Positions 43,376-52,870 are shown, counted from the stretch's first letter. The stretch is DNA of 64,000 nucleotides from Mycobacterium sp. E1747 (GCF_001667775.1 NZ_LZJI01000249.1:57609-121608); one strand, 5' to 3'. A program made the numbers and translations. Notes: a model not told the origin generated them from the sequence alone.

Positions 43376-43954
43376 CTAGTAGCACATCGCAATGCCGTTG
43401 CAGTACAACGGGTATCGTTCGACCGGACTGGGCGGTGGACCCGTCATCCGCAGTGAAAACGGCTGCTTCTTCATGGCCGGTTCCATCCCACACACGGCGC
43501 CGTGCAGCGTGGTGTGGGTGCCGCTCATCGTTTCGTCGCTGAAAGCCCACGTTTCGGTGGAGGGGGCGGTGCCGCCACCGGGGCAGGACACACCGTCGGC
43601 CTTATCGATCTTGAAAGTCCACAGCATGCCCGACATCCGCGCCCGGCCATTGAAGTTCTGCAGTTTGTCCGCGGCGCTGATCTGCTCATCCGTGAAACTC
43701 ACGATGTTCAGGGCGCATTGCATCGCGAAAACGATCGGGTCGGAATAGTCGTTCATGTTCCGTGTTCCGGAAGGCTGATCGCAGATAGCGGTGACAGTCC
43801 AGGTCACCCCTGAGACGCCCGCTTCGTTGTAGCTGTAGTTGCCGTCCGGCGGCGGTCCGAGCGCTTTGGCCGGTTCCCCGGAGTCCAGGGCGATTCCGAT
43901 GGCGACTGCCGAGAAGATGCCGGCGCCGGCGGCCAGTCCGCGACGAAGCTTCAC
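43376..43954 (-). CDS. Secreted conserved protein (Rv3491-like)
   Basis: A 192-residue precursor with GTG start 43954 (VKLRRGLAAGAGIFS). It has a signal peptide of about 30 residues and a mature beta-rich domain with five or so cysteines (AICDQ, MQCAL, VSCPGG, AVCGM, LYCNGIAMC) likely forming disulfides. Length and position equal M. tuberculosis Rv3491 as I recall it. Function is unknown. It is convergent with the mce4 operon. Confidence 0.85.
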   Translation of the reverse strand: MKLRRGLAAGAGIFSAVAIGIALDSGEPAKALGPPPDGNYSYNEAGVSGVTWTVTAICDQPSGTRNMNDYSDPIVFAMQCALNIVSFTDEQISAADKLQNFNGRARMSGMLWTFKIDKADGVSCPGGGTAPSTETWAFSDETMSGTHTTLHGAVCGMEPAMKKQPFSLRMTGPPPSPVERYPLYCNGIAMCY

Positions 43955-44038
43955 GATGCCCTCCCTTCCCGACCTTCCCCTGCACCGATCCATCGAGTAT
44001 CACAGCGTTTGCGCGGCGACACCATGGGTTCGCGCCGC

Positions 44039-45505
44039 TTACTCGGTGTCGGGTGGGTCCGCCAACGCGTCGAGGAACGACCGCGCCCAGCGGTCGACGT
44101 CGTGGGCCAGCACCTGGCGCCGCATCGACCGCATCCGGCGCCTGCCTTCCTCGGCGTTCTGGTTGAGCGCCGCTTCGATCGCATCCTTGACACCGTCGAG
44201 GTCATGCGGATTGACCAGGTAGGCCTGCCGGAGCTCGGCGGCCGCGCCGGTGAACTCGGACAGCACCAGCGCACCGCCCAGGTCGCTGCGGCATGCGACG
44301 TACTCCTTGGCCACCAGATTCATGCCATCGCGCAGCGGAGTGACCAGCATGACGTCGGCGGCCACGAAGAAGGCGATCAACTCGTTGCGGGGGACCGGGC
44401 GGTGCAAGTAGTGCACCACCGGGTGGCCGACCTCGGCGTATTCGCCGTTGATGTGGCCCACCTGGCGTTCGATGTCGTTGCGCAGGATCTGGTAGCTCTC
44501 CACGCGTTCGCGGCTCGGCGTCGCGAGCTGGACCAGCACGGTGTCGTCGCGTTTCGCGCGGCCCTCCGCCAGCAGCTCGGAAAAGGCCTTGAGCCGCACA
44601 TCGATGCCCTTGGTGTAGTCGAGACGGTCGACCCCCAGCAGCACCTTGCGGGGGTTGCCCAGTTCGGCCCGGATCTCACGGGCGCGGCGCTTGACGTCGC
44701 GGTCGCGGGCGGCCTGGTCGAGCGAGCCGGAGTCGATGGAGATGGGGAAGGCCCCCACCCGGACGACGCGCGAACCGAGCTCGACCTCACCGAACCGCGA
44801 TCGCACGCCGACCGAGCCGCGGGAGGTGTTGACCCCGATCAACCTCCGCGCCAGAAACAGGAAGTTCTGGGCGCCCCCGGCCAGGTGGAAACCCACCAGG
44901 TCGGCGCCGAGCAAGCCCTCGACGATCTCGGTGCGCCACGGCAACTGCATGAACAGCTCCACCGGCGGGAAGGGGATGTGCAGGAAGAAACCGATGGTTA
45001 GGTCCGGCCGCAGCTCCCGCAGCATCTTGGGGACCAGCTGCAGCTGGTAGTCCTGGACCCAGACGGTCGCGCCCTGGGCGGCGGCGCGGGAGGTGGCTTC
45101 GGCGAAGCGCCGGTTGACCTCCACGTAGCGTTCCCACCATTCCCGGTGGTAGATCGGCTTGACGATGACGTCGTGGTACAGCGGCCACAGCGTGGCGTTC
45201 GAGAACCCCTCGTAGTACCGGGCGATGTCGTCGGCGCTCAGCCGCACCGGGCGCAGCTCCAGGTCCTCCTGGACGATGGGCTCGTCATCGAAGTCGGTCT
45301 CTTCTTCGGCGACGCCCGCCCAGCCGACCCACGCGCCCCGCCGGCGGCGTAGCAGCGGCTCCAGCGCGGTGACCAGGCCGCCGGGGCTGCGTTTCCACGC
45401 CCGGGTGCCGTCGGGAAGCCGCTCCTGGTCTACCGGCAGCCGATTGGCGACCACCACGAAGTCGGAATTCCCGAAGGTTGAGTCGTGCCCGTCCCCGGGA
45501 GTCAT
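44039..45505 (-). CDS. otsA: Trehalose-6-phosphate synthase OtsA
   Basis: A 488-residue GT20 enzyme making trehalose-6-phosphate from a nucleoside-diphosphate glucose and glucose-6-phosphate. Visible motifs are VVANRLPVDQE, WKRSPGGLVTALEPLL, VWVQDYQLQLVPKMLRE, FFLHIPFPPVELFM, LLGVDRLDYTKGIDVRLKAF and TPLRDGMNLVAKEYVA with the donor-binding Glu following in LSEFTGAA. ATG 45505 directly follows the stop of the small upstream gene, so they are co-transcribed. Trehalose is needed for mycolate carriers and osmoprotection. Confidence 0.96.
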   Translation of the reverse strand: MTPGDGHDSTFGNSDFVVVANRLPVDQERLPDGTRAWKRSPGGLVTALEPLLRRRRGAWVGWAGVAEEETDFDDEPIVQEDLELRPVRLSADDIARYYEGFSNATLWPLYHDVIVKPIYHREWWERYVEVNRRFAEATSRAAAQGATVWVQDYQLQLVPKMLRELRPDLTIGFFLHIPFPPVELFMQLPWRTEIVEGLLGADLVGFHLAGGAQNFLFLARRLIGVNTSRGSVGVRSRFGEVELGSRVVRVGAFPISIDSGSLDQAARDRDVKRRAREIRAELGNPRKVLLGVDRLDYTKGIDVRLKAFSELLAEGRAKRDDTVLVQLATPSRERVESYQILRNDIERQVGHINGEYAEVGHPVVHYLHRPVPRNELIAFFVAADVMLVTPLRDGMNLVAKEYVACRSDLGGALVLSEFTGAAAELRQAYLVNPHDLDGVKDAIEAALNQNAEEGRRRMRSMRRQVLAHDVDRWARSFLDALADPPDTE

Positions 45506-45670
45506 CTACGCGTCGAGTTTTGCGGGCCCAATGCCGAGCATGGACAGGAAGACGCGGCACTCGTCGGCGTCGTTCGCGTACGCCGCGACGACTCGCCTGG
45601 CCTGGCTGGCGGTGCTGTCGGCAACCGGTTCGACGTCGCCGATCTCGCCAGGGTCAGATTTCGTAGGCAT
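45506..45670 (-). CDS. Small conserved protein upstream of otsA (Rv3489-like)
   Basis: A 54-residue ORF starting ATG 45670 and stopping with TAG directly before the otsA ATG. It is acidic at the N-terminus, then reads RRVVAAYANDADECRVFLSM, then LGIGPAKLDA. Size and location agree with Rv3489 of M. tuberculosis as I remember it. The tight junction argues for a real coupled gene. Function unknown. Confidence 0.78.
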   Translation of the reverse strand: MPTKSDPGEIGDVEPVADSTASQARRVVAAYANDADECRVFLSMLGIGPAKLDA

Positions 45671-45814
45671 GACTTAACTGTAGGTGATAAGACGATGAGC
45701 AGGTGGGCGAGGACTTGATGTTCGGATTTCCGGGGCCCACCCTGCCGGGCCCCGCTTACACACTGGCCGTAATCTGTAACGACGTCGAACCTGACAACGA
45801 GTGAGGTGGGCCGA

Positions 45815-46738
45815 ATGACACTCTCAGAGCAAGCCGGTTCCCAGACGGGCGACTCCGAGGCTGACGAGTTGGTGAGCTATGAAACCCTCGACGAGGGCCG
45901 CATCGCGCGGATCTGGCTCAACCGGCCCGACGCCCACAATGCGCAAAGCCGCGGACTGCTGGTCCAACTCGACGAGGCGTTTCTGCGCGCCGAGGCCGAC
46001 GACACCGTGCGCGTGGTGATCCTGGCGGCGCGCGGCCGCAACTTTTCCGCGGGCCACGACCTGGGCTCCGAGTTGGCGATCGCCGAGCGCGGCCAGCTGC
46101 CGAGCTTTCGCATCAACGGCGGGACGCGGGAACCGATCGCGGAGAACATTTATCTGCAGGAGTGGCACTACTTCTTCCAGAACACCTGCCGCTGGCGCGA
46201 CCTGCGCAAGATCACCATCGCCCAGGTGCAGGGCAATGCCATCTCCGCGGGCCTGATGCTGATTTGGGCGTGCGATCTGATCGTGGCCGCCGACAACGCC
46301 AAGTTCAGCGACGTCGTCGCGGTCCGGTTGGGCATGCCGGGCGTCGAATATTACGCCCACCCTTGGGAATTCGGGTCGCGCAAGGCCAAGGAGCTGTTGT
46401 TGACCGGCGATTCGCTGGACGCCGACGAAGCCTACCGACTCGGCATGGTCTCCAAGGTGTTCCCCGTCGACGAGTTGGCCGAGAAGACACTCGAATTCGC
46501 CCGGCGCATCGCCGACCGCCCCACGATGGCGGCGCTGCTCGTCAAGGACTCGGTCAACGCCGCCTCCGACGCCATGGGATTCACCGAGGCACTGCGGCAC
46601 GCGTTCCACATTCACGAGTTGGGGCATGCGCACTGGGCGGCCCACAACGAGAACCGGTACCCGGTCGGCCTGCCGCCCGACGTCGAGGACTGGCGCAAAG
46701 CCAAGCCGACGCAGGTCGCCCGCCGCGATACGCCGTAG
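45815..46738 (+). CDS. Enoyl-CoA hydratase/isomerase family protein
   Basis: A 307-residue crotonase-fold protein. It has IWLNRPDAHNAQSRGLL, the oxyanion-hole region ARGRNFSAGHDLGSEL, VQGNAISAGLMLIWACDLIVA, and EYYAHPWEFGSRKAKELLLTG with LGMVSKVFPVDEL. ATG 45815 follows GTGAGGTGG; GTG 45806 is less likely. An insert of about 25 residues follows the oxyanion loop relative to short crotonases. It is not in the KstR-operator pattern I can see, and the substrate is unknown. Confidence 0.86.
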   Translation: MTLSEQAGSQTGDSEADELVSYETLDEGRIARIWLNRPDAHNAQSRGLLVQLDEAFLRAEADDTVRVVILAARGRNFSAGHDLGSELAIAERGQLPSFRINGGTREPIAENIYLQEWHYFFQNTCRWRDLRKITIAQVQGNAISAGLMLIWACDLIVAADNAKFSDVVAVRLGMPGVEYYAHPWEFGSRKAKELLLTGDSLDADEAYRLGMVSKVFPVDELAEKTLEFARRIADRPTMAALLVKDSVNAASDAMGFTEALRHAFHIHELGHAHWAAHNENRYPVGLPPDVEDWRKAKPTQVARRDTP

Positions 46739-46873
46739 CGCCTCCGCTCGGGCCGAAACGACCGGTTGCCGCGCGGAGGCGGGCAAATCGTCCGTCGCCC
46801 TCGCCTGGGTGACGCTGTGCCCCATGTGGTGAGCACCCGTCGCCACGGCGAGGTTTCCGCGTGGTTCGATATC

Positions 46874-46887
46874 TAGAACCTGTTCCA
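46874..46887. promoter_or_regulatory. KstR-type palindrome upstream of the SDR at 46905
   Basis: TAGAACCTGTTCCA matches TnnAACnnGTTnnA at all fixed positions. It ends 17 bp before the GTG start at 46905 and suggests that this SDR outside the core cluster is also steroid-controlled. Confidence 0.72.
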
Positions 46888-46904
46888 TTTCGAGAGGGCG
46901 TCGC

Positions 46905-47735
46905 GTGCAGCTTTCATTCGAAAACCGGACGTATCTGGTCACCGGCGGTGGCAGCGGGATCGGCAAGGGCGTGGCCGCCGGCCTGGTCGCGTCGGGTGCC
47001 TCGGTCATGATCGTCGGCCGCAACCCCGACCGGCTGGCGGCGGCTGTCAGCGAAATCGAAGCACTTCCAGGCAGCGGTTCGATCCGCTACGAACCGGCCG
47101 ACGTCACCAACGAGGAGGAGGCGGCCCGCGCGGTGGACGCCGCGACGGCCTGGCACGGTCAACTGCACGGGGCGGTGCATTGCGCGGGCGGCTCGGAGAC
47201 GATCGGGCCGATCACCCAGATCGACTCGGAAGCCTGGCGGCGCACCGTCGACCTCAACGTCAACGGCACCATGTACGTGCTCAAACACGTCGCGCGCGAG
47301 TTGGTCCGCGGCGGGGGCGGTTCGTTCGTCGGCATCTCGTCGATCGCGGCCAGCAACACCCACCGCTGGTTCGGCGCCTACGGGGTCAGCAAGTCTGCGG
47401 TAGACCACATGATGCAGTTGGCCGCCGACGAGCTCGGCCCGTCCTGGGTGCGGGTCAACAGCATCCGGCCAGGCCTTATCCGTACCGATCTGGTGGCGCC
47501 GGTGTTCGCCCTGCCGGAGGTGAGCGAGGACTACCGCGTGTGCACGCCGCTGCCCCGCCCCGGCGAGGTGGAGGACGTCGCCAACCTGGCGATGTTCCTG
47601 CTCAGCGACGCCGCGTGTTACATCACCGGGCAAGTCATCAACGTGGACGGTGGGCTGATGCTGCGTCGCGGCCCGGACTATTCGGCGATGCTGGAACCCG
47701 CATTCGGGGCCGACGGGCTACGCGGGGTCGTCTGA
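46905..47735 (+). CDS. SDR-family oxidoreductase under a KstR-type site
   Basis: A 276-residue SDR with TGGGSGIGKGVAAGLVASG at the N-terminus, HCAGGSETIG in the NNAG position, the active site GISSIAASNTHRWFGAYGVSKSAV abbreviated to Ser and Tyr-x-x-x-Lys (YGVSK), and the C-terminal GQVINVDGGLMLRRGPDYS. The start is GTG 46905 after GAGAGGGCG. The preceding operator suggests a steroid or sterol-derived acyl-CoA substrate. The 3' end overlaps the convergent dehydrogenase gene by 18 bp. Confidence 0.87.
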   Translation: MQLSFENRTYLVTGGGSGIGKGVAAGLVASGASVMIVGRNPDRLAAAVSEIEALPGSGSIRYEPADVTNEEEAARAVDAATAWHGQLHGAVHCAGGSETIGPITQIDSEAWRRTVDLNVNGTMYVLKHVARELVRGGGGSFVGISSIAASNTHRWFGAYGVSKSAVDHMMQLAADELGPSWVRVNSIRPGLIRTDLVAPVFALPEVSEDYRVCTPLPRPGEVEDVANLAMFLLSDAACYITGQVINVDGGLMLRRGPDYSAMLEPAFGADGLRGVV

Positions 47736-48614
47736 CGCCAGGCCGGCGTCCCGGTCGGCGAGCGTGGCGAGCGCCGACCAGTCCAGGTGCCCGCCGCCGG
47801 TCGCCACCAGCGTGAGGAAGCGGTCGCGCAGCAGGCTGGCCACCGGCAGCGGCACTTCCAGCTGTTCGGCGGCGGCCAGGGCCAGGCGAACGTCCTTGAG
47901 GCCCAGCTGGGCGGCGAAACCGGCCGGTTGGAATTGCCGCCGCGCGATCAGCCCGCCGTAGGTCTGATAGGCAGGCGCGGAGAACAACGTCGACGTGAGG
48001 ATGTCCACGTACTGCTGCCTGTCCACCCCGGCCTTGGCGACCAGCGCGACGGCTTCGCTGAGGCTCTCGATCACCGAAGCGATCAGGAAGTTGCCGCTCA
48101 GCTTCACCAAGTTGGCGGTGTGCGGCTGCTCGGACACCACGAAGGTGCGCTGCCCGATCGCCTCGAACAACGGGGTCAGTGGCTGCAGCACCTGCGGCTC
48201 GCCCGCCGCGACCACGAAAAGCTTTGCGGCCGTGGCCGCCTCGGGCCGGCCGAACACCGGCGCCGCGGCATACCGCTGGCCGGCATCGGCGTGCGCGGCC
48301 GCCAGGCTCTCCGAGAGGGCGACGCTGATGGTGCTCGACGAGACGTGCGTGGCACCCGGTGCCAGCGACGCGACGATCCCGCCCTCGCCGAAGGCCACGC
48401 CCTCGACGGCCCGGTCGTCGGCCAGCATCGTGAACACGACCTCGGCGGTGTCGCACGCCTCGGCGACGGTGCGCGCGGCCGTGGCGCCCCGCTGCGCGAG
48501 TGCCTCGGCCTTTTCGGGCGAGCGGTTGTAGACGGCGACGCGATGGCCCGCCTGCACGAGGTTCGTGGCCATGCCTTGGCCCATCTTCCCCAGGCCGATG
48601 AATCCGATGTCCAT
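47718..48614 (-). CDS. 3-hydroxyisobutyrate-dehydrogenase-family oxidoreductase
   Basis: A 298-residue beta-hydroxyacid dehydrogenase. The Rossmann motif is IGFIGLGKMGQGMATNLVQ, with VFTMLADDRAVEGV, the substrate-binding VSSSTIS and the catalytic Lys in NLVKLSGNFLIA. ATG 48614 gives the family length; the longer upstream frame has no coding character. This family also includes imine reductases and glyoxylate reductases, so the substrate is open. Confidence 0.87.
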   Translation of the reverse strand: MDIGFIGLGKMGQGMATNLVQAGHRVAVYNRSPEKAEALAQRGATAARTVAEACDTAEVVFTMLADDRAVEGVAFGEGGIVASLAPGATHVSSSTISVALSESLAAAHADAGQRYAAAPVFGRPEAATAAKLFVVAAGEPQVLQPLTPLFEAIGQRTFVVSEQPHTANLVKLSGNFLIASVIESLSEAVALVAKAGVDRQQYVDILTSTLFSAPAYQTYGGLIARRQFQPAGFAAQLGLKDVRLALAAAEQLEVPLPVASLLRDRFLTLVATGGGHLDWSALATLADRDAGLASDDPA

Positions 48615-48692
48615 GCCTCCACTGTGCCCTTCTGGGGAGCGACACGGCCCGCTCCTTACGATGATGGGCGCGCCTAGCGACGGGAGCGGCAG

Positions 48693-49484
48693 ATGAAGCG
48701 ACTCGAGGGCAAACGGATCCTGGTGACCGGCGCCGCGTCGGGCATCGGGCAGGCGACCGCGTTGCGTTTGCTCGATGAGGGCGCCACCGTGGTGGCCTCC
48801 GACGTCGCCGAGGACGGCCTGAACGCCACCAGATTCCGGGCTGACGAGACCGGCACCGCCGACCGCCTCACCACCCTGCCGATGGACGTGGGCAACGAGG
48901 AATCGGTGATCGACGGCGTGCGCCTGGCCGTCGAGACGCTCGGCGGCCTGGATTCGTTGGTCAACGCCGCCGGCATCCTGCGCGCGGCGCACACCCATGA
49001 GACCACCCTGGATCTTTGGAACCAGATCATCGGTGTCAACCTGACCGGCACGTTTCTCGTTGTCCGCGAAGCGCTTCCGACGCTACTGGCGAACTCGCGC
49101 AGCGCGATTGTCAACTTCAGTTCAACCTCGGCCTCGTTCGCTCACCCCTACATGGCGGCATACGCCGCGAGCAAGGGCGGAATCCAGGCCTTCACCCATT
49201 CGTTGGCGCTCGAATACGCGCGCGACGGCCTGCGTGCGGTGTGCGTGGCACCGGGCAGCATCAAGTCCGGAATCACCGACGCGACCGGCGGGTATATCCC
49301 GAAAGATGCGGATTGGGCGCTGTTTTCGAGGCTGATGCCGATCCTGCCGACCACGGTGGAGTCCAGCGGCACCGGGATGGCCGATCCGAGCGTGGTCGCC
49401 GGGGTGATCGCCATGCTGGTGTCCGAGGACGGCGCGTTCATCACCGGAACCGAAATCCGCATCGACGGTGGAACCCACGCCTGA
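48693..49484 (+). CDS. SDR-family oxidoreductase
   Basis: A 263-residue classical SDR with ILVTGAASGIGQATALRLL, NAAGILRAAHTHE, the Ser in NFSSTSASF and YAASKGGIQAFTHSLALEYAR (Tyr-x-x-x-Lys), ending ITGTEIRIDGGTHA. ATG 48693 follows GACGGGAGCGGC. It is divergent from the dehydrogenase at 47718-48614 and convergent with cpsA. Substrate is unknown. Confidence 0.88.
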   Translation: MKRLEGKRILVTGAASGIGQATALRLLDEGATVVASDVAEDGLNATRFRADETGTADRLTTLPMDVGNEESVIDGVRLAVETLGGLDSLVNAAGILRAAHTHETTLDLWNQIIGVNLTGTFLVVREALPTLLANSRSAIVNFSSTSASFAHPYMAAYAASKGGIQAFTHSLALEYARDGLRAVCVAPGSIKSGITDATGGYIPKDADWALFSRLMPILPTTVESSGTGMADPSVVAGVIAMLVSEDGAFITGTEIRIDGGTHA

Positions 49485-49551
49485 GCGATCGCCGGGCGAA
49501 GTGGCGGCGACCCGCCGCGCCCGGCGTCGCCGCGCTTGCGATCGCCGCTAG

Positions 49552-51108
49552 CTAGTTAACGCAGGGCACGCCGCCGCCGGCGATCGGCTTCCCCTGATCG
49601 GGCGTCGGGTAGGTCGTGGTGGTGCCGTTGTAGTAGTACGGCTTGGCCTTGCTGGACGTTGTGGTGCTTGACGTTTCATCCGTCGTGCCGTCGTCCACCG
49701 TCGACACGGAGAAGTTGGTGTCGACGGTCACCCTGATGTGTCCGGGTGAGATGTTGGGATCGGGATGGCTGGGCGCATCGAGGCCGAGTAGCTTGGCCAC
49801 GCTACGCGCATCGGTCTCGGCGCCCGCGCCGTAGGCGACGGTGCTCGCGGTCGGTTCGCCCGAGTTGCGGTCGCGAGTCTGACCGGTGGTGTAGCCGTGG
49901 TTCTTCAGCGCGTGCGACACCTCGGTCGCGAGCCCGCTCATGCTGCCGGCATTGATCACATCGACCACGGTCGAGGGGCTCGGCTTGGGGGTCGTGGTGG
50001 CGGGCGCCGTGCTGGGGGGCGAGGCGCCGATCGCCGTCGCCACCTCGGCCTTGATCGCGGCCGGGTCGATGATGTTGACGTCCTGGCCGTCGATGTTGTC
50101 GTAGCGCACCACCGGCAGCGTCCGGAACTCGACCTGGCCGCTGGAGGCGAGCGAGCCCAGCCGCTGGATCATCTCCTCGTCCCAACCGGCCGAGAGCACC
50201 ACATCCTTACGCGCCACCGCCATCAGGCTCTTGAGCTTGTCCAGGTTGGTGAAGGTGCCCGCGGCCTGCAGCTCCTGCATCACCGACGAGATGAACGCCT
50301 GCTGGCGGTGGGTGCGGTCCAGGTCCCCGTTTTCCAGTCCGTGGCGTTGCCGGACGAAGGACAAGGCCTGGGAGGCATCCAACGTTTGCCGCCCGGCTGG
50401 GAAGTCGGCGCCGGAGTAGGAGTCGTAGACCGGATGGTTGAGGCAGACCTCCACCCCGTCGAGCGTCTGGGCCAGGTCGTAGAACCCGGCCAGGTTGACC
50501 TCGGCGAAGTAGTCGATGGGAACGCCGGTCAGGTTGCGCACCGCGCGCAGCGTCGCAGCCCGGCCGGCCTCACGTCCCTTCGTCTCGAGTTCCTTTTGGC
50601 TGCTGTTGCCCTGATTTGCGAGCTTGTTCGCCACGTACTGCTTGGTGAGGCCGTACGCCTCCTTGATCTTGATGTGGTTGTAACCGGGGACCCCGTTGAA
50701 GGACACCCAGTCGTCGCGGGGGATGGAGAATGCGACGACTTTGTTGTCGGCGCTGACGTGCACGAGGATCAGCGTGTTGGTGTTGTAGCCGCCGTCGTCG
50801 GAATCGCCGGCGTGCAGGTGTTTCAAGATCGACCAGGGCAGGTCGTTGCCGTCCTGATCCTTGCGCGAGTCCAGCCCGATCAACAGGATGTTCATGTCGT
50901 CGCCGCTGGACCGTGGGTCGTCCGGCTGCAGGGCGTTCGACACGGTGATGCCGCCCAGCGCGCCGTGGGCGACGTAGTAACCCGCGCCGGTCAGCCCGAC
51001 CGCGGCCACCGAGATCAGCGCGCCCAGGGTGCGCGTCAGCCCTTTGCGGAAACGGGAGGGTTGACGGACGGCTCGGTGGCGGCGATGGGCACCGCCCGAG
51101 CGGGCCAT
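49552..51108 (-). CDS. cpsA: LytR-CpsA-Psr protein CpsA
   Basis: A 518-residue membrane-anchored LCP protein. It has a basic cytoplasmic N-terminus and one membrane helix at about residues 25-47. The LCP domain shows NILLIGLDSRKD, the phosphate-binding AFSIPRDDWV, HIKIKEAYG and ALSFVRQRHGLENGDLDR. A LytR_C domain (VVDVINAGSMSGLATEVSHAL) follows and then a Thr/Ser/Lys-rich tail. LCP proteins attach arabinogalactan to peptidoglycan. ATG 51108 was chosen, GTG 51111 is possible. Position matches Rv3484 of M. tuberculosis. Confidence 0.93.
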   Translation of the reverse strand: MARSGGAHRRHRAVRQPSRFRKGLTRTLGALISVAAVGLTGAGYYVAHGALGGITVSNALQPDDPRSSGDDMNILLIGLDSRKDQDGNDLPWSILKHLHAGDSDDGGYNTNTLILVHVSADNKVVAFSIPRDDWVSFNGVPGYNHIKIKEAYGLTKQYVANKLANQGNSSQKELETKGREAGRAATLRAVRNLTGVPIDYFAEVNLAGFYDLAQTLDGVEVCLNHPVYDSYSGADFPAGRQTLDASQALSFVRQRHGLENGDLDRTHRQQAFISSVMQELQAAGTFTNLDKLKSLMAVARKDVVLSAGWDEEMIQRLGSLASSGQVEFRTLPVVRYDNIDGQDVNIIDPAAIKAEVATAIGASPPSTAPATTTPKPSPSTVVDVINAGSMSGLATEVSHALKNHGYTTGQTRDRNSGEPTASTVAYGAGAETDARSVAKLLGLDAPSHPDPNISPGHIRVTVDTNFSVSTVDDGTTDETSSTTTSSKAKPYYYNGTTTTYPTPDQGKPIAGGGVPCVN

Positions 51109-51386
51109 CACAAACCTCTGCCCACACCCAGCGCATCGCCAGAGACCGCACCGGCGGTTTGCGGCGATGTCGCTTCAAGCATGGTGTCAAGTATGCGTTA
51201 GCTTGCTGTGAAGCCCCCAATTGAGAACGAGCCCAGGCCCGGCCCCGCCCTGCGGACCGCGCCCGAATTTTTCGGCCGAATCTTCGCCTGACCAGCATTT
51301 TCTGCCTAGAGCGTCGCGCGGTGGTCTCGATTAGGTCACACCGCCGGCGAGACCGACTCGAAGTCGTTACCGACCCGGTAAGCCGG
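51109..51386. other. Intergenic region upstream of cpsA, no gene seen
   Basis: 278 bp between cpsA (minus) and the small membrane protein gene (minus). It contains the cpsA promoter presumably, but no clear -35/-10 pair, RNA gene or repeat was recognised. A short AT-rich patch, GAATTTTTCGGCCGAATC (about 51266-51283), is a small inverted repeat (GATTCGGCC/GGCCGAATC-like). Confidence 0.4.
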
Positions 51387-51701
51387 CTAGCGGGCTTTGA
51401 CGATGTCGTCGCCGGATTCGTAGAAGATGGTGATGTTCGTGCCGGCAATGACCTCGGCGACGTACACGCCTAGCGGCTCGACCTCGTAGTAGTAGTGGCT
51501 GTTGCCTTGGGGGTCCACCGCTGTCGCGCACGAGAGGCCCGGCGCCCCGCATCGTTGTTTGATGGGTGCGGCCAGAATGGCGAGCCCCACCAGCACAGCT
51601 ATCCCGACCCTCACCGCGGCCTTGTTGAAGCCTTGCTTCGTCGTGGGTGCCGGATGCATCACCGTTGGAGTGTAAGCGGCATGCCTGCCCGGTTCGGCCA
51701 T
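51387..51701 (-). CDS. Small membrane-anchored or secreted protein, unknown
   Basis: Up to 104 residues from ATG 51701, or 90 from an internal Met. It has one hydrophobic segment (VRVGIAVLVGLAILAAPI, about 31-48), followed by a small extracytoplasmic domain with two cysteines (RCGAPGLSC) and YYYEVEPLGVYVAEV. No family is recognised. It is divergent from the TDT transporter gene, with 20 bp between the start codons. Confidence 0.65.
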   Translation of the reverse strand: MAEPGRHAAYTPTVMHPAPTTKQGFNKAAVRVGIAVLVGLAILAAPIKQRCGAPGLSCATAVDPQGNSHYYYEVEPLGVYVAEVIAGTNITIFYESGDDIVKAR

Positions 51702-51721
51702 GCGCAGTAGGTTTCTCAGCT

Positions 51722-52870
51722 ATGGCCACTGCAAACCCGGACGGCGCGCCGTCGCCGCACACCCGGGTCGAGGTACTGGGCAACATTGGACCCAACTGGT
51801 TCGCCTCGGTGATGGGCACGGGCATCGTGGCCATCGCCGGTGCCACCCTGCCGGTCCACGTGGTCGGGTTGCGCGCGTTCGCCCAAGTGGTCTGGGTGAT
51901 CGCGGCCGTCCTGCTGGTGGCACTGATCGTCCTGGTGGGTGGTCACTGGCTGCGTCACCCCACCGTGGCGCGCACCCACGCGCGCAACCCGCAGATGGCG
52001 CACTTCTACGGCGCGGCGCCGATGGCCCTGATGACGGTCGGCGGGGGAGCGGTGCTGGTCGGAAGGGACCTGATCGGTGAGCGCGTCGCCGTCGACCTGG
52101 ATTGGGTGCTGTGGACCGGGGGCACGCTGGGCGGGTTGTTCACCGCGGTGAGCATTCCGTACTTGATGTTCACCCAGCACAACGTCGAGCCCGACGCGGC
52201 GTTCGGTGGCTGGCTGATGCCGGTGGTTCCGCCCATGGTGACCGCGGCCATGGGTGCGTTGCTGCTGCCACACATGACGGCCGGCACCGGGCGCGTGACC
52301 ATGCTCTTCGGCTGCTACGCGATGTTCGGACTGTCGTTACTGGCTTCTCTGAACATCATCGCGATGATCTGGGCGCGCCTCACGTTGTATGGCACCTCGG
52401 GCTCTGCGCGCGTGCCCACGCTGTGGATTGTGCTGGGCCCGCTCGGGCAATCCATCACGGCCGCAGGCATTTTGGGGGCCAACGCCGGACTGGCCGTGGA
52501 TCGCGAGCTGGCCGAGGACCTGAACGCCTTCGCGATCCTCTATGGGGTTCCGGTGTGGGGCTTCGCGGTGTTGTGGATCGCGCTCGCCACCGCGCTGACC
52601 GTGCGCACACTGCGGCGCGGGATGCCCTTCGCCCTGACGTGGTGGAGCCTGACTTTCCCAGTCGGAACGTTCGTCACGGGCACATCGCAGCTCGCCGGCC
52701 ACACCCATCTGCCCGCGTTCCGGGTGGCCGCGGCCATCGGGTACGCCGGGTTGCTGTTCACCTGGCTGCTGGTGGCGGTGCGTACGACACGCGGGAGTGT
52801 GCGCGGCAACCTGCTCAAACTGCCGCCGAGCACGGCGCCGGTCAAGGCCAGCAAAGAACCGGTGAACTGA
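51722..52870 (+). CDS. TDT-family (TehA/SLAC1-type) membrane transporter
   Basis: A 382-residue protein with about ten hydrophobic helices. The first carries the family motif NWFASVMGTGIVAIAGATL, and later helices include PYLMFTQHNVEP and FPVGTFVTGTSQLAGHTH. The TDT family includes tellurite-resistance/dicarboxylate and sulfite or chloride channels (SLAC1). The ion moved here cannot be told. ATG 51722 was chosen because the upstream extension has no coding character. Confidence 0.85.
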   Translation: MATANPDGAPSPHTRVEVLGNIGPNWFASVMGTGIVAIAGATLPVHVVGLRAFAQVVWVIAAVLLVALIVLVGGHWLRHPTVARTHARNPQMAHFYGAAPMALMTVGGGAVLVGRDLIGERVAVDLDWVLWTGGTLGGLFTAVSIPYLMFTQHNVEPDAAFGGWLMPVVPPMVTAAMGALLLPHMTAGTGRVTMLFGCYAMFGLSLLASLNIIAMIWARLTLYGTSGSARVPTLWIVLGPLGQSITAAGILGANAGLAVDRELAEDLNAFAILYGVPVWGFAVLWIALATALTVRTLRRGMPFALTWWSLTFPVGTFVTGTSQLAGHTHLPAFRVAAAIGYAGLLFTWLLVAVRTTRGSVRGNLLKLPPSTAPVKASKEPVN

